Of a stretch of 64,000 nucleotides of DNA, positions 23,169 through 34,063 are shown in pieces (within the stretch, counting starts at the first letter, position 1; the number at the start of each line of letters is the position of its first letter). The notes beneath the pieces were generated by a model, which did not search any database, was not told the origin of the DNA, and saw only the letters and a program-made list of their open reading frames with translations. The stretch is from Brachionus plicatilis (taxonomy: Eukaryota > Rotifera > Eurotatoria > Ploima > Brachionidae), in contig QEOQ01000226.1 of the NCBI GenBank assembly GCA_010279815.1, forward strand, positions 2,649,551-2,713,550, given 5' to 3'. Made by a program: the position numbers and the translations under genes.

Positions 23169-23898
23169 CAGAGGTTCTAATAAAAAAGTAACGCGAAAAA
23201 AGTCGCGTCCAAAACACCAGCGATACGTCCGTCCGTCCGTCCATTCAGTCCTGTATGCGGCTCGGAACCGCCCGACCAATCCGACCTATTCGACCTAGAA
23301 AAATAGAAGAAAAATATTATATTTATAAATAAAAAAAGTTTCCTAGTTTTAAATTTTATAAAGTTTTTATTACTAATCAGTTTATTAATCTTAATAGCCA
23401 AATGTCAAAACTTATGGATTTACCATTTTATCTTTTTATAATTAATTTTATTTAAATTTAACTAAATTTAGAGAGATTTTTTGTGTAATACTTCAAAACT
23501 CACTGTTGAGACTTTTAGATAAAAAAAAAAATTGAATTGATATTTAAAAATTAAAAAGGTGTTTAGTTTTGTTTCCTTTTGGATAAATTGAAAATTATTT
23601 CTGCTACCACAAAAAATCTAGACAAACCAAATAAATTAAATCTTAATAAATATAAATTAATAATAAAGAGGTATAATGGTGAATCCAAAAGATTAATCAA
23701 CTGACTATTGCTAAAAAATTTATAAAATTTATCACCAGGAGACTTTTTTTTTATTTATAATAAAGTGAAGTTAAAATATCTTCTTGAATTTTTCTAGGTC
23801 GGATAGGTCGACCATGTTGGTCGGACGGGTCGGGGCGCCAAAGTTACCATTGGACGACCGACCAGATCGTTCGCGTTACTATCTTTTTAGAACCGCGG
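23169..23898. mobile_element. GC-contrasting MITE with long inverted arms, probable TA target site
   Basis: Left end CAGAGGTTCTAATAAAAAAG and inverted right end CCGCGGTTCTAAAAAGATAG pair, both leading into AGTAACGCGAA. The arms also share the inverted GGTCGGATAGGTCGA/CGACCTAT blocks. The ends are flanked by TA on both sides, pointing to a Tc1/mariner-type insertion, though the CAGAGGTTCT start also resembles hAT ends. The left arm holds a GTCC tetranucleotide run. The interior is plain AT-rich DNA without coding capacity. Confidence 0.65.
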
Positions 23899-24594
23899 TA
23901 TATGTCTTTATCTAAAAATATTTAAGGCTTTACATCAATCTAATAAATCAATTCATTTTTACTGGAAAAACGAAAAATTAAACACTTGGTGCAAATTATT
24001 TGATAGGAGCTTAATTTTTGCACGAAAAAGAATGTTTGATAAAAATCATGTTATAAAATGAATGTATTAACCAAAAAATATTTTTTTTAAGGATACCATT
24101 TGAAGTTCTAAACTAAATTATGGCTTAAAGAGTATATTTAATGAGAAAATTAAGACCAGACAGTTTTAAATAAATTTCGATTTTCCAAACTTTAATCGCC
24201 AGCTAAAAAATCGAATGGATTTATCTAAAAACATTTCATCTATTTAACTTCTAAAACTTTCTCTTAATTTTTAGATACTTTTTTATCTTTATTATTTGGG
24301 ATAATTTGGCTTCATTTGGTTAATTTTTATTAAAAAAATCTCGAACTTTAAAAAAAAAATTTTTATATTAAAAACAAAAAAATAATTTTGAAAGACGCAA
24401 TAGATGTCGAATATGTATAACATTCGATTATACTTAAGACCAAAAAGATTTTCATTAAAAAAACAGAATTTCTACTGTATATCTGATTTTAAATGAAATA
24501 ATTTTCCTAACTAAAATTTTGAATCTTTATTGCTCTTGAAATAAATTTATTAGTTATGAAAATTTCTGTTTATTAATTGAAAAATATATTTAAA
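23899..24594. other. AT-rich intergenic sequence
   Basis: No coding frame or repeat boundary recognised between the MITE and U2 copy 3. Confidence 0.4.
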
Positions 24595-24999
24595 AAATAT
24601 AGAAACTATGTCCCAAAAAGAGAAAAGATGTCAGATTAAAATATTTGATGTAATTGCACAAAAAAAAAAAAATTAATGCAAAAAATTCAAATTTTAAAAA
24701 AATTTATATGCATTAATACGAGTTGGAAAATAATGTTTCTTTATCGCTTCTCGGCCTCTGGCTAAGATCAAAGTGTAGTATCTGTTCTCATCAGTTTAAT
24801 ATCTGATGGGGGGTCCATTGGGCCCCCGCGATATTAAATCGATTTTTGTGAGCGGACTGGTTGCGCAGAGCTTGCTCGGCACCAGTCATGGATCGACCTA
24901 GCGTTGCACTATATTGCTAGGACCGGTCCACAAAACCCCTTTTGGGGGGTTTTATTATTAAATTAATAAGAAAAATATTTTTAAAAAAATTCAATTTAT
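24595..24999 (+). repeat. Dispersed U2-carrying repeat unit, copy 3
   Basis: Matches copies 1 and 2 from about AAACTATGTCCC upstream of U2 to AATTCAATTTATT downstream. It is shorter than the other two at both ends, lacking the Penelope-overlapping 3' tail. Confidence 0.85.
24743..24931 (+). ncRNA. U2 spliceosomal snRNA, copy 3
   Basis: The 189 nt read identically to copies 1 and 2, with the same downstream C/G hairpin. All three genes share one orientation, about 4.4 and 3.5 kb apart. Confidence 0.95.
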
Positions 25000-25004
25000 T
25001 AAAA

Positions 25005-25105
25005 TGATATTTCTATTAATACAAAATTAATTCAACATTAAGTTATTTTACAACTTCTTATTTTTGAATTGTTTTATAATGATTATTTTGTTCTTTTTTA
25101 ACTAA
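25005..25105. repeat. Inverted copy of the repeat at about 19795-19905
   Basis: The reverse complement of this block aligns with 19795-19905 over about 100 bp (GTTAAAAAAGAACAAAA, AGTTGT, CTTAATGTTGAATTAATTTT), interrupted by small gaps. It directly follows U2 copy 3. Confidence 0.6.
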
Positions 25106-25870
25106 TATATAAAAAAAAATTAAAATTTCAAGTTGAAAAAATGTTAAAAAAACTAAAAAAATTCAATAAAAATCAAATTTTTGTTCGAAAAATTCTACTT
25201 TTTTGGGTGTCAGCATTTTTGTTTAGTTTTACTTAAATTAACGTAGTATTACGTAATTTTACATAATTTTAGGTAAGCTAACATTTTATTTCATCCTACT
25301 TTTGAAGTAATTTTATGTAATCTTACATTTTTAGATATAAAACTACGTAAAATCATTTAATATTACCTGTTGAGCGGTTTAAAGTAAAATACTGTAGTTG
25401 TATAGAGAAAAGTTTTTTTTCAAATAAAAGATAAAATATCTTTGAAAAAAAATAAAAAATCTTCGAAATTAAAATTTAAGGAGAAAAAAAATTATTATCA
25501 ATCTAGATTGGAAAAAAGTACTATTGGCAAGTTTTTTTTTCTTTTTAATTTTTTGAAATTTTGAAATTACGTTGTTTAATTTAAACTCAATGCTTAAGCA
25601 TGTTAAAATTTGAAATTTAATTACGCAATTATTTCTAAAAATGTAAAATAGAAAAAAAAACTTGCCAATAGTACAATCTATTTATTGATATTGAATTAAC
25701 ATAAAAAAAGGAAACTTGCTGTTAATTTACCCTAAAACTTTTAGTTTAAAAATTAAAACAAATTAATATTATTTAAATAATTTTTTTCCCATTTTTTTAT
25801 TAGTTAATTAAATAAATCTAAAATTTTATCAATCTAAAAATTTAAAAATTAATCGTTTGTTTTCCTTGTT
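25106..25870. other. Intergenic: TTACGTAA-rich patch and a short MITE
   Basis: 25215-25370 repeats degenerate TTACGTAATTTTACATAA strings several times. 25519-25675 is bounded by inverted CTATTGGCAAGTTTTTTTTT and its complement, each next to TA, giving a candidate 160-bp Tc1/mariner-like MITE. No genes seen. Confidence 0.5.
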
Positions 25871-28800
25871 TTATATTTTATCAATTAGAAGCGCCTTTAA
25901 ATATTCTCCTTTCAAAACTTTTGGTTTTGAAACTGTCTTGGGTGGTAGAATTACCAAGGCATTTGCATCATTCATGCTCAATAGTCTACTGCTATGCTGG
26001 TTTCCCGTTGTAAGTGCGCTAAAGTAATTATTTGCATCAATCGATTCATATTTTAGTAAACTTCGGTGATATTCTGGTCTAGGATCCAAATCTGCATCGA
26101 ATTCAATTTTCACAAATATCTCACTCCAGAATGGATTTTCAAATCCCATCATTTTTTTCAAACAAGGAACAACCACTAAATTAAATGTTACGATTGCACT
26201 GACCGGATTACCTATTTGGAAATTTAAAAATTTATTTTGATTCATATTAAATAATTTTCGGAACACCATTAATATAAGAAATTTTTTTGCTTTTTTTAAT
26301 TGATAAATAATTTTAACCAAAATAAAAAACAAAGTTAAGAAATTGCCCGCATCTGTAAAAATAAATAAGCATACCAGGTAAAGCAAATATTAATTTTTTT
26401 CTTCCCTTATATTCACATGTGGCAAACGTAGTCGGCTTTCCTGGCTTCATGTTCATTCTGGCAAAATGAATAGTACAATTTAAATCCTTTTCAAGAACAT
26501 CTTTGACTAAATCCTTTAAAAAATATTAAATAAATTTCTTTAATATTTTGGAAAAAATTGGGATCTGGTCAAAAGTTTGACCACCTGATCACAAAATTTA
26601 CTTTGAAAAAATTTTCAGTAAAAAATATGAACCCATGATCTTGAAATTGACTATTAAAATTTACATAGTCAATTTTATGAAAAAAAAAATTACTTTCCAA
26701 AAGCAAAAAAATATTTATGTTTTTCTAAATTTTTTGAGTCAATTTTGAGACCACTTTTATTACATATTTCATTTGATACAAATTATTTTTATGAAAATTT
26801 TTTTTTAATTCAAAAATAAATGGATTTAGATAAATTCCTTCAGATCGACCCTTTAAATCAGCTAAAAATGTTGATGAACACTGGAGTTTTGTCCCCAGAA
26901 AGTCCATTTATTTTTGAAATGAAAAAAATTTCATAAAAATAATTTGTATTAAGTGAAATATGTAATAAAATTGGTCTCAAAATTGACTCAAAAATTTAAG
27001 AAAAAAAAATAAATATTTTTTTGGTCATTAAATTGATTACGTAAATTTTAATAGTCAATTTCAAGATCATGGGTTCATATTTTTTACTGAAAATTTTTTT
27101 AAATTAAATTTTGTGATCAGGTGGTCAAACTTATGACCAGACCCAAAAATTGTTTATTTCACGATTTCCTTGCCTTATCTCCCATAGATACTCCGCCTGT
27201 GGATATCACTACATCTGAATTTTCCAAAGCATTGGTAAAAACTCTAAGCAGCTCATCTGCATTATCACTAGCTATACCCGAATCAAAAATCTTATCTATT
27301 CCCAAATTTTTAACAGCACAGAAAAGTAGTGATTTATTAGAATCTCTAATTTTTCCACTATTAAGCTCAACATCTTGTGGATTGACTAATTCGTTTCCAG
27401 TGGACACTAGTCCAACAATTGGTTGTTTGTAAACTTTTAGATTTAATGCTCCAACAGTGGCACATATTCCAATTTGAGCTGCCTTAAGAATGGAACCATT
27501 TTTGACCACAACTTCTCCTTTTTTTATGTCAAATCCAATCGGGCGAATGTCTTGGCCCATTTTTAATAAAATTCTAGATGAATGACCACCACCACCACCA
27601 CAGCCTGAAGTAGAGACTATTTCTATTCTTTTGTCCCTATTATATTCATCTTTTTCAATACTCATTGTATCTTCTATTTGAATGACCAGGTCACAATTTA
27701 ATGGAACTGGAGCTCCAGTATTAATTTTCACGCATTGACCCTCTTTGAGATCAATATTCAAAGTATTGTCTCCAGCATTTGAGGAACCAATTACATCAAA
27801 TTCAAAGTTAGCACTTGTGATTTTGTTTGATAGATAGTCTTTTTGTACAGCAGTTAATTTAAGGCCAAAGCCATCTTTTACTGATGCAGCAAAAGGTGGT
27901 AAAGGGTCTTGGGCAGCAACGTCCTCGGCACTCACTCGGTTTAGAGCATTCAAAAAAAAAACAAATTCTGTTTCCAAAATTTGAGTTTGATGCTGAATTA
28001 TTTTGGTTGCTTCATCCACACTGATCATTGGATACACTGAGCTTCTTGGCTTATCGTGAATGTCTTTTTCGCATACCCGGCTTTTTGGTTCGTGATGATG
28101 AACAGGTTCGCTTTGAATTTTCACATGATCCATTTTAATTTCTTTATTGGCGTCATTAATTAGATCCAAAGCATGTTTTAACACTGGAAGTACTATTTCA
28201 AATGCTTCCTGGTCCAAAGTTTAAACAGTTTTATTTTTAAATAAAATAAAAAAAATTATTACTTGGGAACCTTTTTTGCTTCCAGGTAAATTGATAATTA
28301 AAGTTTTTTTTCGAATTCCTGATATAGCACGGGAAAGCATGGCAAATTTGGTGATTTTCATGGATTCGGTTAAAATTGTGTTGGTCAAACTCATTGCTTC
28401 CTTTTCAATTACTTCTTTGGTAGCCTTAGAAATAAATGATTTAAATTAAATAGAGGAAATTTAAGCTCAATTTTTTAATTAATCAGAAAATCAGAAAAAT
28501 AAAGAGTTAATGCTTGTTTTTTTATAATATTTTGATAGATGACAGAAAGAAAGGAAAAGTGATAGTTTTTTTCTGGCTAATTTTATCAATTTTTTTTAAT
28601 ATTTGAGTCACCACTATTTAAAATTAACAAGCTGAAATTTTAAAATTTTCGCGAATTTGAAATTTATTTCAATCTCCTAAAGATTTTTGATTCAGAATTT
28701 TCAAGAAGTCTGTTATGCAAATTTTAAGTGTAAAATTTTGTAAATATTTTTTTAAATTCCAAAAAAAATTTTAGACTAAAAAATATTTTAGAAATGGAAG

Positions 28801-31562
28801 TTTAATGAGTTCGATAGTTTTGAGGATATTATCGCAAATTTTTTAGCAGCCTATTTTTATGATTCTTAATTTAATATTTTTTTAATGAAATTAATATACT
28901 AAATTACCAATAAATAATTTCAACGATTTTTAACATTATTATGAAGTAAAGAAAAAAACACTAACCACAATGAAAATTCATATTTTTTTTTAAGCTTAAA
29001 TTGATTCTAAAAATTTTATAAAATGATACATCCTTTCCGATCTTAAAAATCCATTACGATCCAAAAATTACTCCTATTTAATTAAAACTAACAGAATTTT
29101 TATCTTGTTTTAAGAATTTCACCAAAAATATTTATTACCACGATTTCAGATTAATATTTAAAACAAGGCTTTTATTTTTGGCAGGTATTTTTCGGTATAA
29201 CAAATTTTAATTTAATTTTACCCTTTTTTTAATACTTATCTTATCTTTTTTAATAAAACTGTATCTAAGTTATTTTTCTGGTATCTAAATTAATTTTTGG
29301 ATCCTCTATTTTAATTATTTCCTTATCTAAATTTATTTTCTGGTACCAAAATTTATTTCTTTAAAGCTTAAATATTATTTAGTATCAGTTTTAATACACT
29401 GATGTCTATACTATTTTATTTTTTCAACTTTGCTTAATTTCAACTTGTGTATAGTCATATTTAAAAACACGTTTAAATAATTGCATTCTTTCTTTTTTAA
29501 TTTGTTAAATAAAAATTATTTTATTAAAAATTCAAAATATATATTTGATATTAAAAATATGATTACATAAAAAAATTGATATTAAAAAATAAATTTTGAT
29601 TTTGATAAATTAAATTAGGCACTAGAAAATAAAATTGATACCAAAAAATAAATTAAATATGTTTAGAACAAATTAGGTACGGTGAAAAATATATGACTTT
29701 ATTTTTTTCGTCAGCTAATATTTTTAGTTATTAGAAAATCCATTAATATTCTAATTTTTTTTTTCCTGGAAAAAAAATTCTTATCTAGAAACTCATTGTA
29801 GATGAATTTATAAAAAATAGTGCAAAAATTATTGTGACAACATGCTCAATTTATCTTGGCCATCATTTGAATCTTATTTAAAAGAGATAATCTCAGTTTG
29901 GAGAATTGAAATCGTTATAAATAAGTGGCTTAAATGTAAATTCTGGCTAAAAAACTTCTATTGTAAACATATCATTGCTGTGTCCAGTAGGCTAAACCTC
30001 TGCCAAGTACCTCTTCAAGCAAAATGTTTACCAATAGGCCAAAACGTAAAAGAGGTAAAACTTCAAAAACTAGGCCTGCATTACAGCTTCAGCCAAGTGA
30101 AAATAGTGAAGATTTTGCAGATTTTTCAGAGTGAATCAAGATGCAATTATACAAAACCCAAAACCAACAACTCTTGAAACTCGGAATGAAAATGCAATGA
30201 ACACAATTCAACATAACCAAGCTTCAAAATTTGGAAATTTATTCCAGTATGCGTCAAGAATAAATAAAGAATACATGACATTCAAGTATTTATTACGTAT
30301 TCTTAGCATTCTTCAGAAGGAGAAAAAAACAAAAATATAAAATTATATATTCAAGAATACATATAGAATACTTAAAATTAAAAAATATATATACATATTG
30401 AAGAACACATATTTAAAAAATACTTGTATGTATTTGTCACATTGAATAGAGAATATAAATTGTTTGGTCTAAATATTAAAAAAAAAATTTCAATTTAGTA
30501 AATGTGAAAAATTTTTTTCTTACTTAACTTAAATTGAATACTTATTTTTACTAAATTATATGATATTAGTTAAAATTAATTCAATTATAAAATATTTTTT
30601 CCTTAAAAAATATCAATGGAATCGGACTACGATCGTCACAAGAATCATTTTATAGCTGTTTGCTAAAAAAATGATGATGATTCTGCTGAAATAATTGTAA
30701 TTTATTTATTTATTTGATAAAATTAACCTCCTTTGAAGGAGAAGTAGTATATAAAAAAAATAAAAATTAAGTTACTGATGTAAGAAAATAAGAAAAAAAC
30801 AGGTAAGAGAAAAAAAAAAAAAGGAGATCTAGAATACATGCCCAAAACCTACGCTTGTGGGATTCGTGTATACCCATTAAATTTATATAATAAAAATATT
30901 TAAGAATATTTTTAATATCAAAATATTATTCGTATGTTAAAAAAAAAAATTTTATGCATGTAGATACATTTTAGAAACAAAAGTTTTTTTGCTGAAAAAA
31001 AATTACAATAGTTAGAAAAAGAAATTATTCCCTAAAAAGTAATTTTTTTATTTGCTAATAAAAAAAATTATCTGACAAAAAAAATATATTTACCTCTGGG
31101 GTAACATCGCGAGGGCTAAATCCAGTTCCACCAGTGGTTAAAATAAGACTTAAATTTCTTGAATCACTCCATTCGATCAGTTTTTTCTTTAGAATAAAAA
31201 ATTGAAAGCAATTTTTAAAAAAATCCATTTCAAAAAAGCATAATTTAATAATCTAAAACAAACCTTTATTTCCGGAATGCTATCAGGAACAATATCATGG
31301 AACACGGTTGACAAAAAACTTATTTAAAAAATTTAAAAAAAAAAGAACTTAAAAATCCAGCACCTACGCTTGATCATTTACTAGACTTTTCAGATTGGAC
31401 CCACTTTTATCAGTGGCTTCATTTGAGGCACACGAATCACTTACTGTCACAAAAATGAGCCAATATGCCACAAGATAACAAAAAATCAAAAGTGCACCTA
31501 CCAACTAGAATTCCGACCTGATAGAACAACTGCTTTGGCAAAGCATTGGTACACATGGTCAT
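25871..31562 (-). CDS. GPHN: Gephyrin: molybdopterin adenylyltransferase/molybdenum insertase (MogA-MoeA fusion)
   Basis: Eight exons (31562-31502, 31443-31368, 31318-31264, 31186-31094, 28424-28263, 28208-27174, 26513-26375, 26211-25871) join in frame to 653 residues. The N-terminal MogA (G) domain has [26 protein letters not shown] and [21 protein letters not shown] shortened linker (HHHEPKSRV) leads to the MoeA (E) domain with [57 protein letters not shown] and the C-terminal [23 protein letters not shown]. Active-site signatures of both halves are present, so it should complete molybdenum cofactor synthesis; synaptic scaffolding is known only for vertebrate gephyrin. The exon ending at 27174 uses a GC donor (AAG then GCAAGG). 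The start is the first ATG in frame; a second lies two codons on. Confidence 0.95.
26561..27144. mobile_element. Merlin-like MITE in a gephyrin intron
   Basis: Ends GGATCTGGTCAAAAGTTTGA (left) and GGGTCTGGTCATAAGTTTGA (right, inverted) are near-perfect terminal repeats that continue inward as CCACCTGATCACAAAATTT. It is flanked by perfect 8-bp duplications AAAAATTG (26553-26560, 27145-27152). It makes up nearly all of the 660-bp intron; removing it and one duplication leaves about 68 bp, close to the other short introns. It shares the GGGTC terminus and 8-bp duplication with elements at 34958-35514 and 49887-50668. Confidence 0.85.
28425..31093 (-). other. 2.7-kb gephyrin intron 4
   Basis: This long intron separates the exon ending in RDVTPE from the exon starting [11 protein letters not shown]. 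It contains one recognisable relic (MULE fragment at 29838-30160); the remainder is AT-rich sequence without recognised features. Confidence 0.8.
29838..30160 (+). pseudogene. MULE transposase C-terminal fragment with SWIM zinc finger
   Basis: Plus-strand frames read [20 protein letters not shown], then [20 protein letters not shown], a SWIM-type C-x-n-C-x-H arrangement, and [16 protein letters not shown]; a frameshift then leads to [18 protein letters not shown], a basic tail typical of MULE-like transposases. The catalytic domain is absent. It sits in intron 4 of gephyrin on the opposite strand to the gene. Confidence 0.65.
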
Positions 31563-31818
31563 GTGATCAAACAAAATAAAAAAAACAAAAAAACCAACTC
31601 AATTTTTTTATCTAAAATTCAAAATAAATTAAAATATTAATCACAAAAAAATGAGCTATATTTAAAAAATGTAAAGTTAATTGTGCACACACCAAAAAAG
31701 TACCACCAATCTGTCTCAAAAGATAATCGTCAAGTTGAGCATAATTTCTAAAAGGGAAAATTCGAACAAAATCTCAAAGTAAACAGCTAGTTTTGAGCGT
31801 GTCCGAAACTGTCCAAAA
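31563..31818. promoter_or_regulatory. Divergent gephyrin-MED7 intergenic region
   Basis: Only 256 bp separate the ATGs of gephyrin (minus) and MED7 (plus), so the two must share or abut promoters. No TATA box is convincing in such AT-rich DNA; the last 100 bp before MED7 are less AT-rich. Confidence 0.5.
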
Positions 31819-32805
31819 ATGATGGACAGCCAGCACCAGGCCGAGTCGAGCTCGGCCCAACTAAGCAGCACTTACCCGTCCGCGCCCATGGAGTATGTAA
31901 ATATGTACACAAACGAAAATGTGAAGTGCGGAAAAGCGCCGCCGCCTCCCAAAATCCTCAAAGACACCTACACCAGCTTCGGCCGCCTGATCGACCCCAA
32001 CGAAGTCCTCATCCGCTCTCTCCAATCCCAAGGCATCCAGCAGCTGTACTCGTTGAGCGCGCCGGCCACCAGCTCTGCCCACCGGGCCCACATAAACACA
32101 AACAACTACAAACACGAACTCAAAAAGCTCAACCACTCGATCCTGATCGCCTACTTGGACCTGCTGGAAGTGCTTGTGAAGGCGCCCAACACTCAAATCG
32201 AGCAGGCGGCGCCCGTCCAGACCAACGAGTTGGCCGAGGCCGCCAGCCCCAAGCCCCTCGTGATCATAAAGTCGCTGCGCGAGCAAAAGCTCGAAGACCT
32301 CGAGTGTCTGTTCATCAACATGCACCATTTGATCAACGAGCTGAGGCCGCACCAGGCCAGAGACAGCATCCGATGCGTCCTGCAAATGCAGAAGCAGCAG
32401 CGCGGCCAAATAGCCGACAAGTTTCGGCACCACTTGCACACAATTGTCGATCTGCTGAGGAAATGCATCGGCTCGATCCGCGCCGACGGCTCCAGACACG
32501 CTTTGTTGCTGCAGGAATTGGACAGTTATGTGAAGAACGCTGGCCAGCTGAGCAAATCGCTGCAAAGGTTCAGTGTGTCCAAGACAAATGGCTATCATGA
32601 GAGTGACGTTGAAATGAATGAGCAAGAGGAGAGCAATTTGATGAGTGTGGTATCGAGGACAAGCGCCAGACTGGCAGAAAAGACAAGACAAGTGACCAAT
32701 GGTCACCTGAAAGAGGAAGTGCAAGCGAACAAGAATTGTGACATCAAAGACCTGATATTGTGCGATTTAATCGACGAGTTCTTGATAAAAGAAAATGAGT
32801 TTTGA
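31819..32805 (+). CDS. MED7: Mediator complex subunit 7
   Basis: A single uninterrupted frame of 328 residues (human MED7 has 233). Family matches in order are PMEYVNMYTNENVKCGKAPP, PPKILKDTYTSFG, LIRSLQSQGIQQLY, ELKKLNHSILIAYLDLLEVL, KLEDLECLFINMHHLINELR and PHQARDSIRCVLQMQKQQR, and a C-terminal CDLIDEFL corresponding to human CVLIDEM. Extra length comes from insertions before the EELKKLN block and after the HLINE helix. MED7 with MED21 forms the hinge of the Mediator middle module. The first 850 bp are strikingly GC-rich with C/G-ending codons, unlike every other gene here, and there is no intron. Two ATGs are adjacent; the first is used. Confidence 0.95.
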   Translation: MMDSQHQAESSSAQLSSTYPSAPMEYVNMYTNENVKCGKAPPPPKILKDTYTSFGRLIDPNEVLIRSLQSQGIQQLYSLSAPATSSAHRAHINTNNYKHELKKLNHSILIAYLDLLEVLVKAPNTQIEQAAPVQTNELAEAASPKPLVIIKSLREQKLEDLECLFINMHHLINELRPHQARDSIRCVLQMQKQQRGQIADKFRHHLHTIVDLLRKCIGSIRADGSRHALLLQELDSYVKNAGQLSKSLQRFSVSKTNGYHESDVEMNEQEESNLMSVVSRTSARLAEKTRQVTNGHLKEEVQANKNCDIKDLILCDLIDEFLIKENEF

Positions 32806-33123
32806 TTTTTAGTTAGTTAGTGGTTTGTTCAGTGGTCGGTGATGGATCAGTGGGGTTTTATATAAGAGGTTTCCTTATTTTTTCAATTTGTCCATTTTTT
32901 CGAATACGAAATTTCTTCGGCTAATTTTTTTTTTTCTTTCTCAATTATTTTACGAATTAAAGCTTTAAGATATTGATTTAATATTAAATTTTTCTTTAAG
33001 GGATTTGGCACATTAAACAACTTAATAAAATGCTATTATTACAATTATTTTTTTATTCATGAATAAAATTTAAAAATTTTAAGAATTACATTTTTTTCAT
33101 TCTCAATTGTTTTAGAAATTAAA
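32806..33123. other. MED7 3' flank with a dispersed repeat
   Basis: 32945-33108 is homologous to 37380-37480 plus 38711-38770 (shared strings TAAGATATTGATTTAATATT, TTTGGCACATTAAACAAC, TAAAATGCTATTATTACAAT). A shorter partial copy is at about 38847-38885. Confidence 0.7.
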
Positions 33124-33605
33124 GGCCAAATTGAAGTTCATGATCAAATGTAAATTTCAAATCAAAATTTTTAGTTTTTGATTTAAATAAAAAGGTATTT
33201 TTTATCAATTTTTTAATAATAAATTACTAAACTTTATTAAACATTATTTGTTTAATCCACAATTAGATGAAGTAAATAAAATTCTTAATCAATCTTTTGA
33301 AATTTTCCAATACAAAATTTAAATTTGTTTCGTAGTCATATATTTTAATTAATTTAAAAATATCATTTAAAGTCATAATTTGGATACCTTAATGTCGATT
33401 TTAAATTTGTCTTTAAAGTTTTCAAATAAAGATTTTAGAAGAATCAATTAAAGGTCAATTAGAAAAAAAATATTTGTTTTCTTTTAATTAAAATAATAAA
33501 CATTTTATGTTAAATCTAAAAAAAAATCTAGTTTCATCATTTTTATTAAAATTTTAATTAATTAAACTTTGATCATTTGATAATGATCATGAACTTCAAG
33601 TTGCC
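33124..33605. mobile_element. MITE of the GGCAAATTGAAG family with 8-bp duplication
   Basis: Ends GGCCAAATTGAAGTTCATGA and, inverted, GGCAACTTGAAGTTCATGA pair as terminal repeats. Perfect 8-bp duplications AAATTAAA flank it (33116-33123 and 33606-33613). TGATCA-type motifs lie just inside both ends. The interior is noncoding. Confidence 0.8.
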
Positions 33606-33613
33606 AAATTAAA

Positions 33614-34063
33614 GGTGTAAAATTTTGTCAAACGGGCTAAAACCGTCAATTCTTTTATTTTAACACTAATTAGTTGTGATATTTTTTTTTACTTTCGAAA
33701 AAGATATAAAATAATAAAAGAGAATATTGTCTTTATTGAATTATTTGAAAAAAAATTCTATTCAAAATAAAAGAACGGTTCAAAAGTTATAGTTAAAATA
33801 AAAAAAGATGTTCCATTAATGTTTCAACCCTTACATTGGGGTATATCCAACATAATTACATAAATTCAAGCAATTAAAATACAAAAAAAGTATAAGAAAA
33901 TATATGGTATGTTGGTATCTCATAAACTCGGCAAATCTTTGTCGACAAGTTTAATTTTTACAAATCAAATCGTACAAAAATATTTTCAACATATCATTAA
34001 CTCGACATACTTTTTATAAAGTATAACTTCGGCACATTTAGACCGAATTTTTTTTATTTTAAA
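33614..34063. other. AT-rich spacer
   Basis: Contains short inverted words such as ATATGGTATGTTGG/CCAACAT-like strings but no gene and no clean repeat ends. Confidence 0.35.

Noticed and set aside
27121..27432. Plus-strand frame of 103 codons over gephyrin
   Set aside because: Antisense to the MoeA domain exon and partly inside the MITE; serine/leucine-rich shadow.
31861..32724. Long open frames overlapping MED7 on the minus strand (287 codons) and in another plus frame (31926-32600)
   Set aside because: They arise because MED7 is GC-rich and stop codons are rare in all frames. The sequences are R/H/Q/P- or V/L/Q-rich without family signatures, while the MED7 frame matches the family along its length.
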